A DNA stretch of 64,000 nt. Origin: Leptolyngbya sp. Cla-17. GTDB lineage: Bacteria; Cyanobacteriota; Cyanobacteriia; Leptolyngbyales; Leptolyngbyaceae. Location of the stretch: assembly GCF_016807185.1 (NCBI RefSeq), contig NZ_JAEVYN010000001.1, forward strand, positions 2,196,161-2,260,160, written 5' to 3'. The notes beneath the pieces were generated by a model. It was given only the letters and a program-made list of their open reading frames with translations, did no database searches and was not told the origin of the DNA. Made by a program: the position numbers and the translations under genes. Shown here piece by piece: positions 35,876 through 44,564 of this stretch (positions within the stretch are counted from its first letter, which is position 1; each line of letters begins with the position of its first letter).

Positions 35876-36688
35876 TTAATAGCCTGCCGCAGCAAAATCA
35901 AGTTTGCAGCTATAAACAACCCGCTCAACTTCACTTTCCCATTTTCCATCCGGATAAAGTGTCACTAAACGCAAACCGGGCTGCTCTTCATCCAATGCAA
36001 AGTTAACGCTGTTCGGCTTAAATTGAATGCAGGTTGAGGGCGTGCCTAAGTAATGCACTTGATTGCGCTGATGGCTAAAGTTTTGGTGAATATGCCCGAA
36101 TAAAACGAGCTTGACGTGAGAATGGCGATCGCACACCTCAAAGAATTCTTCCGCATTGAGTAACCCAATGTCGTTCATCCAGTCGGAGCCACTTAAAAAA
36201 GGCGGATGGTGAAAGGCAATCAAAGCCGGGGCATCGTTTGATTGCCTCAGTTCTTGATCAAGCCACTCCAAGCTTTCGGGTGATAGGTAGCCATGAACAC
36301 AGCCAGGTACGCTGGAATCTAACAACACAATATGCCAGGGATCGGCATAAAAAGACTTTTGAGGCGAAATGGGCGATCGCGTTAGCACCTGCGCCATCGT
36401 CTTTGGGCAATCGTGGTTTCCCGGCAGCCAGTATGTCGGAATTGCAAGCGGTGAAACCATTGTATGCAATCGTTCATAGGATTCTGCTGTGCCGTCTTGG
36501 GATAAATCACCGGTTAAAAGTATCAGATCAGGCCGCTGCTCTAAAGCGTTTACTTGCTCAATCACACATTGAAACGATTGACTTGTTTGCAAACCTAACA
36601 GCTCCTTTTGAGCATCGGCATACAAATGAGTATCGGTAATTTGGGCAATTAGCAAAGGTGATGGAGAATTGACAGCGACAGCACTCAT
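35876..36688 (-). CDS. CpdA-like calcineurin-type phosphodiesterase
   Basis: A metallophosphoesterase of the 3',5'-cyclic AMP phosphodiesterase CpdA class. Metal-binding motifs in order are QITDTHL (D-x-H), LLTGDLSQDG (GD), LPGNHD (GNHD), IAFHHPPF and LFGHIHQN (GHxH). The frame extends upstream to 36886, but ATG 36688 (MSAVAVNSPSPLLIAQ) gives the normal length of about 270 residues and avoids overlap with the divergent DevA gene. It could act on cAMP or on other phosphodiesters; sequence does not decide. It follows the decayed IS630 element. Confidence 0.88.
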   Translation of the reverse strand: MSAVAVNSPSPLLIAQITDTHLYADAQKELLGLQTSQSFQCVIEQVNALEQRPDLILLTGDLSQDGTAESYERLHTMVSPLAIPTYWLPGNHDCPKTMAQVLTRSPISPQKSFYADPWHIVLLDSSVPGCVHGYLSPESLEWLDQELRQSNDAPALIAFHHPPFLSGSDWMNDIGLLNAEEFFEVCDRHSHVKLVLFGHIHQNFSHQRNQVHYLGTPSTCIQFKPNSVNFALDEEQPGLRLVTLYPDGKWESEVERVVYSCKLDFAAAGY

Positions 36689-36870
36689 AAAAAGTTCCAA
36701 CATTGCAATCAGTGAATTCAAGCAGTCGAGAAAGCACGTCAGCCTGAGAGAAATAGACAGAGGGACCCACATACACATTAGTATGTTTGGAGACTTAGGC
36801 CTGCGATCTACCTCAGTAAACGGTATGATTTCGATCACACAGAAGCTCCGTGTAGAAGAGTTATTAATCA

Positions 36871-37569
36871 ATGCGGCAAGAACCAATCATTGCAATTGAC
36901 CATGTGAATCACTATTTCGGCTCAGGGCGACTCCGAAAGCAAATTTTGTTTGAGGTCACTACAGAGATTCAACCGGGAGAAATTGTGATTATGATGGGAC
37001 CTTCCGGTTCTGGAAAAACCACTTTGCTGACTCTCATTGGGGCACTTCGTTCAACCCAAGAAGGCAGTCTAAAAGTGTTGAGCCGAGAATTGAATGGTTC
37101 CCCAAACCGCTTGTTAGTAGAATTACGGCGCAATATTGGGTACATTTTTCAAGCGCATAACTTGCTAGATTCTTTAACTGCTCGCCAAAACGTGCAAATG
37201 TCTATGGAATTGCATGAAAATTTATCTGAACGTGAGCGGCGACGTGGAGCCGAAGAGATGTTAGAAGCGGTTGGATTAGCCAATTGGAGCAACTACTATC
37301 CTCAAGAGCTATCGGGTGGGCAAAAGCAAAGAGTTGCGATCGCCCGCGCCCTTGCCAGTCATCCTAAAATTGTTTTAGCTGATGAACCCACTGCGGCCCT
37401 AGATAAACAATCGGGTCGAGACGTTGTAGAAATCATGCAAAAACTTGCGAAGCAGCAAGGGTCAGCTATTTTGTTAGTGACCCACGACAACCGCATTTTA
37501 GATGTGGCGGACCGGATCATCTATATGGAAGATGGCTACTTGTCATCATTGGAGACGGCTCCTACATAA
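36871..37569 (+). CDS. devA: DevA-family ABC transporter ATP-binding protein (orphan)
   Basis: A 232-residue ATPase of the DevBCA exporter type, which with DevB (membrane fusion) and DevC (permease) exports glycolipids or other compounds through TolC-like channels. Motifs are Walker A GPSGSGKT, Q-loop FQAHNLLDSLTA, signature LSGGQKQR and Walker B VLADEPTAALDK. No devB or devC lies beside it, although they usually share an operon. They may sit elsewhere or the gene may be an orphan paralogue. Non-heterocystous cyanobacteria also carry DevA homologues. Confidence 0.82.
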   Translation: MRQEPIIAIDHVNHYFGSGRLRKQILFEVTTEIQPGEIVIMMGPSGSGKTTLLTLIGALRSTQEGSLKVLSRELNGSPNRLLVELRRNIGYIFQAHNLLDSLTARQNVQMSMELHENLSERERRRGAEEMLEAVGLANWSNYYPQELSGGQKQRVAIARALASHPKIVLADEPTAALDKQSGRDVVEIMQKLAKQQGSAILLVTHDNRILDVADRIIYMEDGYLSSLETAPT

Positions 37570-37609
37570 ATACCGTTACGAACACCGTCCCTTTGTCTTT
37601 TTAATGGTT

Positions 37610-38152
37610 TTAATAGTGGGTCTCTTGGATAGAAGATTTAGGCGCAGCCCAGCCGGAAACAAAGAACTCTGCGCGAATCTTGTTGAACTCGATCAAATCT
37701 CCATCTTTAAGAAACTGCTGCTGCAATGGGACCAACTTAGAGCCATTGACCCAAGTGCCGTTGCTGCTGCCTAAATCCATAATACAAAAACCTTCATTAG
37801 GGTGATGCCCGATTACTGCGTGGCAGCGAGAAATGGACTTCTCCAAAATGGCGATCGCGCAATTGTTACTACGTCCGATCAACCAACTGTTCGCCATTTC
37901 AGTGACTTGAGTTGAGCGAACATTAGTCAGGTTAGTGGTTAAAAAAGTGGTTCGTCCAGTAGTGACAGCTTGGATGTAGTTAGAGCTAATTTCGCAACGG
38001 CTTGGCGCATTCAAGATAGGCTGGATAAAAGTTGCGACCTGACTAAGATTTTGCCCAAGCTCCTCAATCAAGGATTCTGAAATAGACGGATTTTGCTCTA
38101 GAAACAAGTGAGTACGTTGATCAACTTGAACAGGAGATTTCAGATTCAACAT
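37610..38152 (-). CDS. FHA-domain protein
   Basis: A 180-residue protein whose C-terminal half is a forkhead-associated domain that binds phosphothreonine. WLIGRSNNCAI, SISRCHAVI and DLGSSNGTWVNG carry the conserved Gly-Arg, Ser-x-x-His and Ser-Asn-Gly residues. The N-terminal half is helical and unfamiliar. It is convergent with the DevA gene. Its kinase partner is not encoded nearby. Confidence 0.88.
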   Translation of the reverse strand: MLNLKSPVQVDQRTHLFLEQNPSISESLIEELGQNLSQVATFIQPILNAPSRCEISSNYIQAVTTGRTTFLTTNLTNVRSTQVTEMANSWLIGRSNNCAIAILEKSISRCHAVIGHHPNEGFCIMDLGSSNGTWVNGSKLVPLQQQFLKDGDLIEFNKIRAEFFVSGWAAPKSSIQETHY

Positions 38153-38404
38153 GGTTACCTAATCTAGAAAACTTATGATAGTGCAACAAGCGTTTAAACC
38201 GGTTTGCTGAATCTAGACCCTTGACGCAACCAAAGATGATCAAAAATCTATCTGCTGGGTCTAGCTAAGTGCGAATACATAGACTAAACACTAGCTTTAT
38301 TACCTCATGCAATGATTCGAGACAAACTTTTCTAAACCTTTACAGAGTTTGTCAGTATTACGAATCTTTTTTGAAGCTTCCTTACGGACTTTTTATACTT
38401 TTGC

Positions 38405-38707
38405 TTACCATAAGGCGCGTGGCCCTTGGTCGGATGCTCTACTACTCTGACTGGAATCTATTGAAGTGGATGGTCGCGACGGTCTACCTGGGTTTAACGT
38501 TTGAGTACCGATTGGAACTTCAGACTGATTGGGCACTTGAACGCTAAGCCCGGTACTGATTGTTTGGTACGACCGTTGGTTCACGTCAAATCTATTTCCC
38601 CACCACCCCTGGGAGCTAACATACCGAATGCCAGCTAGGGCTAGGATGAAACCAATAAACGCTGGAACCCACCAACCAGGCTGTTGTCGCTTCTTTTCCG
38701 TACTCAT
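38405..38707 (-). CDS. Small single-pass membrane protein of unknown function
   Basis: About 100 residues: a charged N-terminus, one membrane helix (WVPAFIGFILALAGIRYV) and a Ser/Pro/Asn-rich extramembrane tail. Start ATG 38707 (MSTEKKRQQPGWW) is preferred over 38740. I do not recognise the family. Confidence 0.5.
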   Translation of the reverse strand: MSTEKKRQQPGWWVPAFIGFILALAGIRYVSSQGWWGNRFDVNQRSYQTISTGLSVQVPNQSEVPIGTQTLNPGRPSRPSTSIDSSQSSRASDQGPRALW

Positions 38708-39173
38708 TTTTACACTCTGTTGAGTTTTTGCTGCCCACAATCACACTTAGTCTTAGCCTAGGTTATTTTGCCTTTCCTAGGTGCTAATCATTAAGCCCTA
38801 CTTTATGGTTTCTTTGAAATAAGCGGGAGTAATCGCCAACATTGCAGCCTCTGCGATCGCTGATTTCACGGGGAAAGCTAACCTTGGCATTGCACCGATG
38901 AATGCGTTGTCGTGGCTATTCTGCACACAACTCTCGGTAAGGTTTTCCCCCAACTAACTCGCAGCACTATTGGAGAGCTAGGAGATAGCAAAAATGATTT
39001 CCCTGTAGCTCTGGGCTTTATGATGTTCAAGCTTGTAAAATTGAGGTTGGTTGCCCTGACTGCTTGCAACTTAACTAGCCTGATCCTTCTATCTTGCTTG
39101 GCTGGTAGCCACTGCAACGTCGGCTGGCGATCGCTTTAATTTGATTTACACTGTTTGCTTTGGAAAGTGCCCC
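38708..39173. other. Intergenic region before pdhC
   Basis: 466 bp separating the small membrane protein gene from pdhC. HIP1 octamers occur near 38855 and 39128. Short frames on both strands (for example 38912-39139) have no recognisable protein character. The pdhC promoter should lie here. Confidence 0.4.
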
Positions 39174-40448
39174 ATGATTAATGAAGTCTTCATGCCTGCT
39201 CTCAGTTCCACCATGACGGAGGGAAAAATCGTTGCGTGGGTGAAATCTCCGGGCGACAAGGTGGAGAAAGGCGAAACCGTTGTGGTGGTTGAGTCAGACA
39301 AAGCAGATATGGATGTAGAGTCTTTCTATGAAGGCTATTTGGCGGCAATTGTGGTGTCAGCGGGCGAAACTGCCCCTGTAGGAGCTGCGATCGCGCTAGT
39401 GGTTGAAACCGAAGCAGAAATCGCCACTGCCCAACAGCAAGCAACTACTCCAGCGAAGCCGGAAGTTGCGGTAATGACATCAGCGGCTCCGGCTCCGGCT
39501 CCTTCTGTAGCACCGCCTTCCACGAATGGAGGGAGTACTGGCAACGGTCGCCTGATCGTCTCTCCTCGTGCCCGGAAATTGGCAAAAGATTTAAAGGTTG
39601 ACTTGAATACCTTAAAAGGTAGTGGTCCTCATGGACGCATCATTGCTGAAGATGTGGAAGCCGCTGGGGGGATTGTCGCTCCCCTCCCTAGTGTGACTGT
39701 TCCTGCTGTAGTGGCTCCTGTCTCAACGGCAGTGGCTTCCAATAAACCTACTGCTGCCCCTGCGCCCGTCGTTTTAGGACAACAAGTTCCCCTCAACACT
39801 CTGCAAAATGCCGTTGTGCGGAACATGCTAGCCAGTATGGAAGTTCCCACATTCCATGTCAGCTACAAAATCACGACCGACAATTTAGACAAGCTTTACA
39901 AACAGGTGAAGTCTAAAGGGGTCACGATGACGGCGCTGTTGGCAAAAGCAGTCGCCGTTACTTTGCAAAAACATCCGGTTGTGAATGCCAATTATGTCAA
40001 CCAAAGTATCAACTATCCAGCAGCGATTAACGTGGCGATCGCCGTGGCAATGGATGATGGCGGACTAATTACCCCCGTTCTGCAAAACGCAGATCAAATG
40101 GATTTGTATTCCTTGTCGCGTAGCTGGAAAGATCTGGTTGACCGCGCCAGAGCAAAACAACTTCAGCCCGATGAATACAGCACTGGCACGATTGCGATTT
40201 CAAATTTAGGTATGTTTGGGGTTGATCGATTTGATGCGATTCTTCCGCCGGGTATGGGTTCCATTCTCGCGATCGGGGCTTCCTTACCCACCGTAGTTGC
40301 AACAGATGATGGGTTGCTGGGGGTGAAGCGACAAATGCAGGTAAACATGACCTGTGATCATCGAATAATTTATGGTGCCCATGCTGCCGCATTTTTGAAA
40401 GATCTGGCAAAGTTGATTGAGACGGATGTTCAATCCTTGACACTCTAA
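39174..40448 (+). CDS. pdhC: Pyruvate dehydrogenase E2 (dihydrolipoamide acetyltransferase)
   Basis: E2 transfers acetyl groups from lipoamide to CoA in the pyruvate dehydrogenase complex. From ATG 39174 the product shows a lipoyl domain (about 1-80) with the lipoylated lysine K43 in VVVESDKADMDVES. Next come an Ala/Pro linker, the E1/E3-binding domain (VSPRARKLAKDLKVDLNTLK then GSGPHGRI) and the catalytic domain ending with MTCDHRIIYGAHAAAFLKDL. The His is the catalytic base. Tyr replaces the Asp of the usual HRVIDG motif, which I recall as normal in cyanobacteria. The frame runs upstream to 39141, but MINEVFMPALS is the family start. Confidence 0.94.
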   Translation: MINEVFMPALSSTMTEGKIVAWVKSPGDKVEKGETVVVVESDKADMDVESFYEGYLAAIVVSAGETAPVGAAIALVVETEAEIATAQQQATTPAKPEVAVMTSAAPAPAPSVAPPSTNGGSTGNGRLIVSPRARKLAKDLKVDLNTLKGSGPHGRIIAEDVEAAGGIVAPLPSVTVPAVVAPVSTAVASNKPTAAPAPVVLGQQVPLNTLQNAVVRNMLASMEVPTFHVSYKITTDNLDKLYKQVKSKGVTMTALLAKAVAVTLQKHPVVNANYVNQSINYPAAINVAIAVAMDDGGLITPVLQNADQMDLYSLSRSWKDLVDRARAKQLQPDEYSTGTIAISNLGMFGVDRFDAILPPGMGSILAIGASLPTVVATDDGLLGVKRQMQVNMTCDHRIIYGAHAAAFLKDLAKLIETDVQSLTL

Positions 40449-40477
40449 GAATAGACACATAAGTATAAATACGATTA

Positions 40478-41203
40478 ATGGTTGATTTTCCTACTACTCT
40501 GGATGAAGCGATCGCCCAAGCTCAAACAGCAACCCAAGCCGCCTTGGCAGCAGGCTACACACGGTTGCAAGTGGAGTTGGCAATTCCAGAATTAAAACCG
40601 ATGCAGCCTGCCCATCAGTTTCTTCCAGCCTTGGCAGGCTATGGCGCTGGGCTAAAGATTTTTTTCACTGATGCAGGCGCAGCAGCCCTTGCTCGTCGAG
40701 ACTGGGGTGATACTACTCATTCCATTCAAAGTATTGACATTGCAGGCGCTCGTCAAACCACGTTAGTGGAAGAGTTGGCGACTTCAGAAGATCAAGCATT
40801 TATGTTCGTAGCGCCCTCTTCAGTCGAAGTATTGCTAGTAGAACAGATTTGTAATGCGGCAGGCGATCGCCCAGTTCTTCTTTTCAATCCTCGATTAGAA
40901 GATGTCGGCGCAGTTGGAATTGGCTACACAGCGCGTAAACTCCGAGAGCGATTTTTGAATACTATTGAGCCTTGCTATTTCCTAAAGCCATTAGATGGAG
41001 CCGCATTGCTGCGATGCTATCCTTCTAACTGGCAAGTATGGGCTGGCGCAGATGAAGCCTATACCCTAATTGCAGAAGAGCCATTAAAACCAAGTTTGGA
41101 ACGATTGGATGAAATTTTCCTAAAAAACAGTAGTGTTCAACCCTCTCGTGCCAAAAGTATGTTTGCAGGATTAGAACGTCTTTTAAAGGCTTTGCGCCAG
41201 TGA
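40478..41203 (+). CDS. DUF1995 family protein
   Basis: A 241-residue soluble protein of the DUF1995 group found in cyanobacteria and plastids (related to plant proteins such as LPA3, a photosystem II assembly helper). The N-terminal TLDEAIAQAQTATQAALAAG with VELAIPELK is characteristic, as is FNPRLEDVGAVGIGYTARKL in the middle. It follows pdhC by 29 bp and may be cotranscribed. No catalytic residues can be assigned. Function unknown. Confidence 0.72.
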   Translation: MVDFPTTLDEAIAQAQTATQAALAAGYTRLQVELAIPELKPMQPAHQFLPALAGYGAGLKIFFTDAGAAALARRDWGDTTHSIQSIDIAGARQTTLVEELATSEDQAFMFVAPSSVEVLLVEQICNAAGDRPVLLFNPRLEDVGAVGIGYTARKLRERFLNTIEPCYFLKPLDGAALLRCYPSNWQVWAGADEAYTLIAEEPLKPSLERLDEIFLKNSSVQPSRAKSMFAGLERLLKALRQ

Positions 41204-41447
41204 TTTTGTGACGTTCGCTTTAGTCTGAAGCTGTTTAACTTTCCATCCTTTTTTAGAAGGAAAAGAGCCAGTAAAGCCGAAGTAAAGTTGATGAGATTAA
41301 CTGTAATGTTTAGGCGGTTTATGAGAACCGAAAGGATAATCGGGGCATAATGAAGTAGGTGATTTATATCACTGCGTCAGTATTCGTAAGTTAAATTACA
41401 GATACTGCACTGGTGCATTACTGTTAACGGTGTTAAAAGGCGATCGC

Positions 41448-42215
41448 ATGACTCAAGCTCGTCATCGACGGATTATCATAGGCGATGTTCATGGACATTA
41501 CCGGGCACTGATGACGCTGTTAGAAGCGATCGCACCCGATACCTTAGATAAAGTCTACTTTTTAGGCGACTTAATTGATCGAGGACCCGATAGCGCCGAT
41601 GTTATTAGTTTCGTGCGGCAACATCGCTACACAAGCTTGCTGGGCAACCACGAACAACTGATGCTCGATGCTTATCCCAATGGTCGCCCTTTCGCCCCCG
41701 CCCTCCAAGCATGGTTATACAGTGGTGGAAGAGCAACAATCGCCAGCTACGGCGACACCGGAGGGCTTTTTCAAGAGCATCTAGCCTGGTTGAAAACATT
41801 GCCATCCTATCTTGACTTAGGAGATATTTGGCTGGTTCATGCAGGGGTTCATCCATTGCTCCCCATCGAGTCACAAAGCCTTCAAGAATTTTGTTGGATT
41901 CGAGATGAGTTTCACAGCAGTTCCAAACCCTACTTTGCCGATAAGTTAATTATTACCGGTCACACCATTACTTTTACCCTACCGAAGGTGGAACCTGGAG
42001 AATTGGCTCAAGGCTGCGGTTGGCTAGATATTGATACTGGAGCTTATCACCCAAAAAGTGGTTGGCTCACCGGCTTGGATATTACTAATCGTGAAGTCTA
42101 TCAAGTCAATGTTTATACTGGAGCCAACCGCAAGCTGCCTTTAGATGAAGTCATCACTCGTATTGAACCTACACAAGTTTTAGCTCACCGTCAGGCATTA
42201 CTAAATCGCAGCTAA
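41448..42215 (+). CDS. PPP-family serine/threonine protein phosphatase
   Basis: A metallophosphatase of the PrpA/PphA-like bacterial PPP family that removes phosphate from Ser/Thr (or Tyr). Metal-site motifs are IIGDVHGHY (GDxHG), FLGDLIDRGPDS (GDxxDRG), SLLGNHEQLM (GNHE), LVHAGVHP and ITGHTITF. ATG 41448 (MTQARHRRIIIGDVHG) is the preferred start; an upstream in-frame start at 41430 adds six residues. A hairpin at 42247 lies just downstream. Confidence 0.9.
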   Translation: MTQARHRRIIIGDVHGHYRALMTLLEAIAPDTLDKVYFLGDLIDRGPDSADVISFVRQHRYTSLLGNHEQLMLDAYPNGRPFAPALQAWLYSGGRATIASYGDTGGLFQEHLAWLKTLPSYLDLGDIWLVHAGVHPLLPIESQSLQEFCWIRDEFHSSSKPYFADKLIITGHTITFTLPKVEPGELAQGCGWLDIDTGAYHPKSGWLTGLDITNREVYQVNVYTGANRKLPLDEVITRIEPTQVLAHRQALLNRS

Positions 42216-42246
42216 GTACTTGACATTAGCAACCATCCCCTATGTG

Positions 42247-42272
42247 ATGCTTCGATCATTCTGTCGAAGCAT
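42247..42272 (+). terminator. Hairpin after the phosphatase gene, weak terminator
   Basis: ATGCTTCGA and TCGAAGCAT form a perfect 9-bp stem around an 8-base loop. Only a short T-poor tail (TTAAG) follows, so termination may be inefficient or factor-dependent. Confidence 0.45.
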
Positions 42273-42514
42273 TTAAGAGATAAGGAGAACTCGGCAAAAG
42301 ATATACGCTTCGATTTACCGCAGTCGAGTTTATCAAATTGATCGACCCGTATCTTGTGCTGAGTCAGCTACTCCACCGACAGAAGTGCTAAGGGCTTCAA
42401 TCTGGTGTGAACCTCTAAATAAATGGTGGATATAATCCCCAAAAACTATCCGGATGCCCTAGTAAACCTGTTGAAAGGTAACAATACTCGCTAGCTTTCG
42501 TTTAAACATTAAAA

Positions 42515-42537
42515 ACGCTCTGGGGGTGCCAGAGCGT
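42515..42537 (-). terminator. Perfect hairpin with T tract on the minus strand
   Basis: ACGCTCTGG-GGGTG-CCAGAGCGT has a perfect 9-bp stem. On the minus strand it is followed by TTTT; on the plus strand it is preceded by AAAA and followed by CGAAAT. It is thus a canonical terminator for a minus-strand transcript, though no minus-strand gene lies upstream of it nearby. Confidence 0.6.
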
Positions 42538-42731
42538 CGAAATAATAACCACTCTCTTCTACTTGATACTTTTTAGCTTCTCCTGTTTCCGCAAACTTTT
42601 TGGAAATGGTGTGACAGTTTGTTCACCGTTTTAACTGGGCAGTTTAAGAGGGGTGCTAAAACCACTATTTCAACGTGTTGAGGGGCTGGAAGCTAGGTTG
42701 GTTTGCACCAAACACTCTTTACTCAGATGCC

Positions 42732-44036
42732 ATGAAATTACGATATTTGCTGTTGTTTGTTGCGTCGGCTTTGGTGGTTACGCCTATTCCAACCATTAGT
42801 GCTCCAGCGCTAATTGCCTATGAATCTCGCACGATCGCAGGGTCAGCAGATACGATTTACCAGCGGGTGAATCCGGCTGTGGTGACGGTATTTGCAGGTC
42901 GAGAAATTGGCTCTGGCAGTGTGGTTAGCTCCAATGGATTGGTGATCACTAACAACCATGTGGTGAATGGGGCGGTAGGTAGTCAGGTATCTGCTACAAC
43001 ATCTGATGGGCAGCGATATCCAGGGCAGGTGATTGCTATTGATCGCCGTTCCGATTTAGCGCTGATTCAACTGCAAACTGGGGCGCAACTGCCCACGGTG
43101 CCATTGGCGAACAGCACACCGCAACCTGGAGAAACAGTGTTAGCGATCGGCAGTCCTTATGGTCGTCCAGGGGTGTTGACGACGGGCACTTTTAGCAGCG
43201 TGCGAAGTAATGGCGATCTGCAATCGAGGGTAGTATTGCGACCTGGAAATTCGGGTGGACCGTTGTTGAATGGGTTGGGTGAGATGGTGGGAGTAAATAA
43301 GGCGATTTTGGAGTCGGCACAGGGCCGCAACACTGGGATCAGTATTGCTACCAGTGTGCAAGTTGCCCGGTCATTTATTGCCCAAAATGGCTCAGGTAAT
43401 ATTGCTTCGGTGTCGCCAATTTATAATGGCTCGATGCAGCGATCGCCTCAAGCACAAACGCCCATCTATCAGCCGCCAACTGACCCGACGATATCCCAAT
43501 TTCCCGGTAGAATTGTGTTGCCGAAGCCGCAAGATCCAATCTGGCGATCGCGCCAAAATAGTCGTATTTATGAGTCGGTCAACAAACCAAGTAATCAATT
43601 TGCGTCTCGCTATCCCAATGGCGGCTACTCCAGCGGTCAATATTCCGGCGGTGTTGTTGTCATCCCAACACCAAACGACGGGCGCTTAAATCCAGTCTAT
43701 GAAAACTCCCAAGTTCCCACTCCCCAATATGAAAATCCTGGTTTTAATTCAGGTTCAACATCTCCATCAACCAGTGTTGACTCAAATTCTCCAGCGATTT
43801 CGGGCGTTCAATTAGGCGTGACCATGGATACTCGAACGTTAGTCATTCAGAGCATCAATAGCGGTTCAGCCGCGGCAAATAGCGGCTTGCAAGTGGGCGA
43901 TCGCCTGCTAGGAGTGAATGGGAATGCCCTCCGCAACTTTGATGACCTAAAAGCATTTATCAGCACCGCTCCCACTTCTGCTCAGTTTACTATTGCCCGC
44001 AATGGGCAGGCAGCGACTGTTGGAGTTCAGTTTTAA
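42732..44036 (+). CDS. Secreted trypsin-like serine protease with PDZ domain (HtrA/Deg-like)
   Basis: An exported protease. Residues 1-28 form a signal peptide (MKLRYLLLFVASALVVTPIP). The S1 domain carries the triad H76 (ITNNHVV), D108 (RRSDLALIQL) and S174 (PGNSGGP). A long Pro/Asn/Ser/Tyr-rich linker (about 225-340) leads to a C-terminal PDZ domain (GVQLGVTMDTRTLVIQSI to VGDRLLGVNG). The segment between the Asp and Ser loops is shorter than in DegP. ATG 42732 is chosen for its signal peptide; the frame is open to 42675. It probably degrades or protects periplasmic proteins. Confidence 0.9.
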   Translation: MKLRYLLLFVASALVVTPIPTISAPALIAYESRTIAGSADTIYQRVNPAVVTVFAGREIGSGSVVSSNGLVITNNHVVNGAVGSQVSATTSDGQRYPGQVIAIDRRSDLALIQLQTGAQLPTVPLANSTPQPGETVLAIGSPYGRPGVLTTGTFSSVRSNGDLQSRVVLRPGNSGGPLLNGLGEMVGVNKAILESAQGRNTGISIATSVQVARSFIAQNGSGNIASVSPIYNGSMQRSPQAQTPIYQPPTDPTISQFPGRIVLPKPQDPIWRSRQNSRIYESVNKPSNQFASRYPNGGYSSGQYSGGVVVIPTPNDGRLNPVYENSQVPTPQYENPGFNSGSTSPSTSVDSNSPAISGVQLGVTMDTRTLVIQSINSGSAAANSGLQVGDRLLGVNGNALRNFDDLKAFISTAPTSAQFTIARNGQAATVGVQF

Positions 44037-44141
44037 GACATCTGGAGAATTAACTAGCCAGTCAAACTACTGACTGTGCTGGAATTGACAGTCTTACCCC
44101 CCCCTGAATCTGGTGCAGTTGATCCATCACTGCCACTACCT

Positions 44142-44540
44142 GACTGTGGCTCATTTGTTCATCGCATTGCTCGTCACCTCATTCTAGAATGGCAACGACC
44201 TCAACGAGAATAAAACCCTCTGGCTCTGATTCTGATTATTTCAAACGCTACGATGATAGCTACGGGCATGAAGGCGGTGATGACTGCTTAATGCGAATGA
44301 CACAGGCGATTGCTCAAGCGATAAAACGCCCAACTGATTTAGTTGCCCGGTATGGCGGTAAAGAGTTTGCTGCAATTCTGAGTAATACCACGATAGAAAG
44401 TGGCTCAAGGTTGCGGCGAATATTCAAACTACAATCGCATTTCTGGCAATTCCTCATAAAAGCTCTGAAGTGAGCCATTACAGCACTTTAAGTATGGACT
44501 CGTCAGCCTGATTCCCGCAGAAAGGCAAAGTCTAGATTTA
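44142..44540 (+). pseudogene. Remnant of a GGDEF-domain diguanylate cyclase
   Basis: Three frames carry consecutive pieces of a GGDEF domain: LILEWQRPQRE, stop, NPLALILI (44167-44240); DYFKRYDDSYGHEGGDDCLM and LVARYGGKEFAAILSNTTIE (44234-44405); NIQTTIAFLAIPHKSSEVSH and LVSLIPAERQSL (44415-44540). The active-site signature is GGKEF rather than GGEEF/GGDEF. At least two frameshifts and two stops make it inactive. The N-terminal sensor part is absent. It abuts the IS630 insertion. Confidence 0.75.
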
Positions 44541-44564
44541 ATATGATCTTTAAAGCTTATCAAA

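Larger units (their letters stand above)
42216..42731. other. Intergenic region with two perfect hairpins
   Basis: No gene is evident in these 516 bp. It contains a hairpin at 42247-42272, a second at 42515-42537, and a HIP1-poor AT-rich leader before the protease. The first hairpin lies after the phosphatase. The second reads as a terminator only on the minus strand. Confidence 0.5.

Noticed and set aside
38912..39139. Plus-strand 75-residue frame before pdhC
   Set aside because: Not recognisable, and it overlaps an equally long antisense frame; treated as intergenic.
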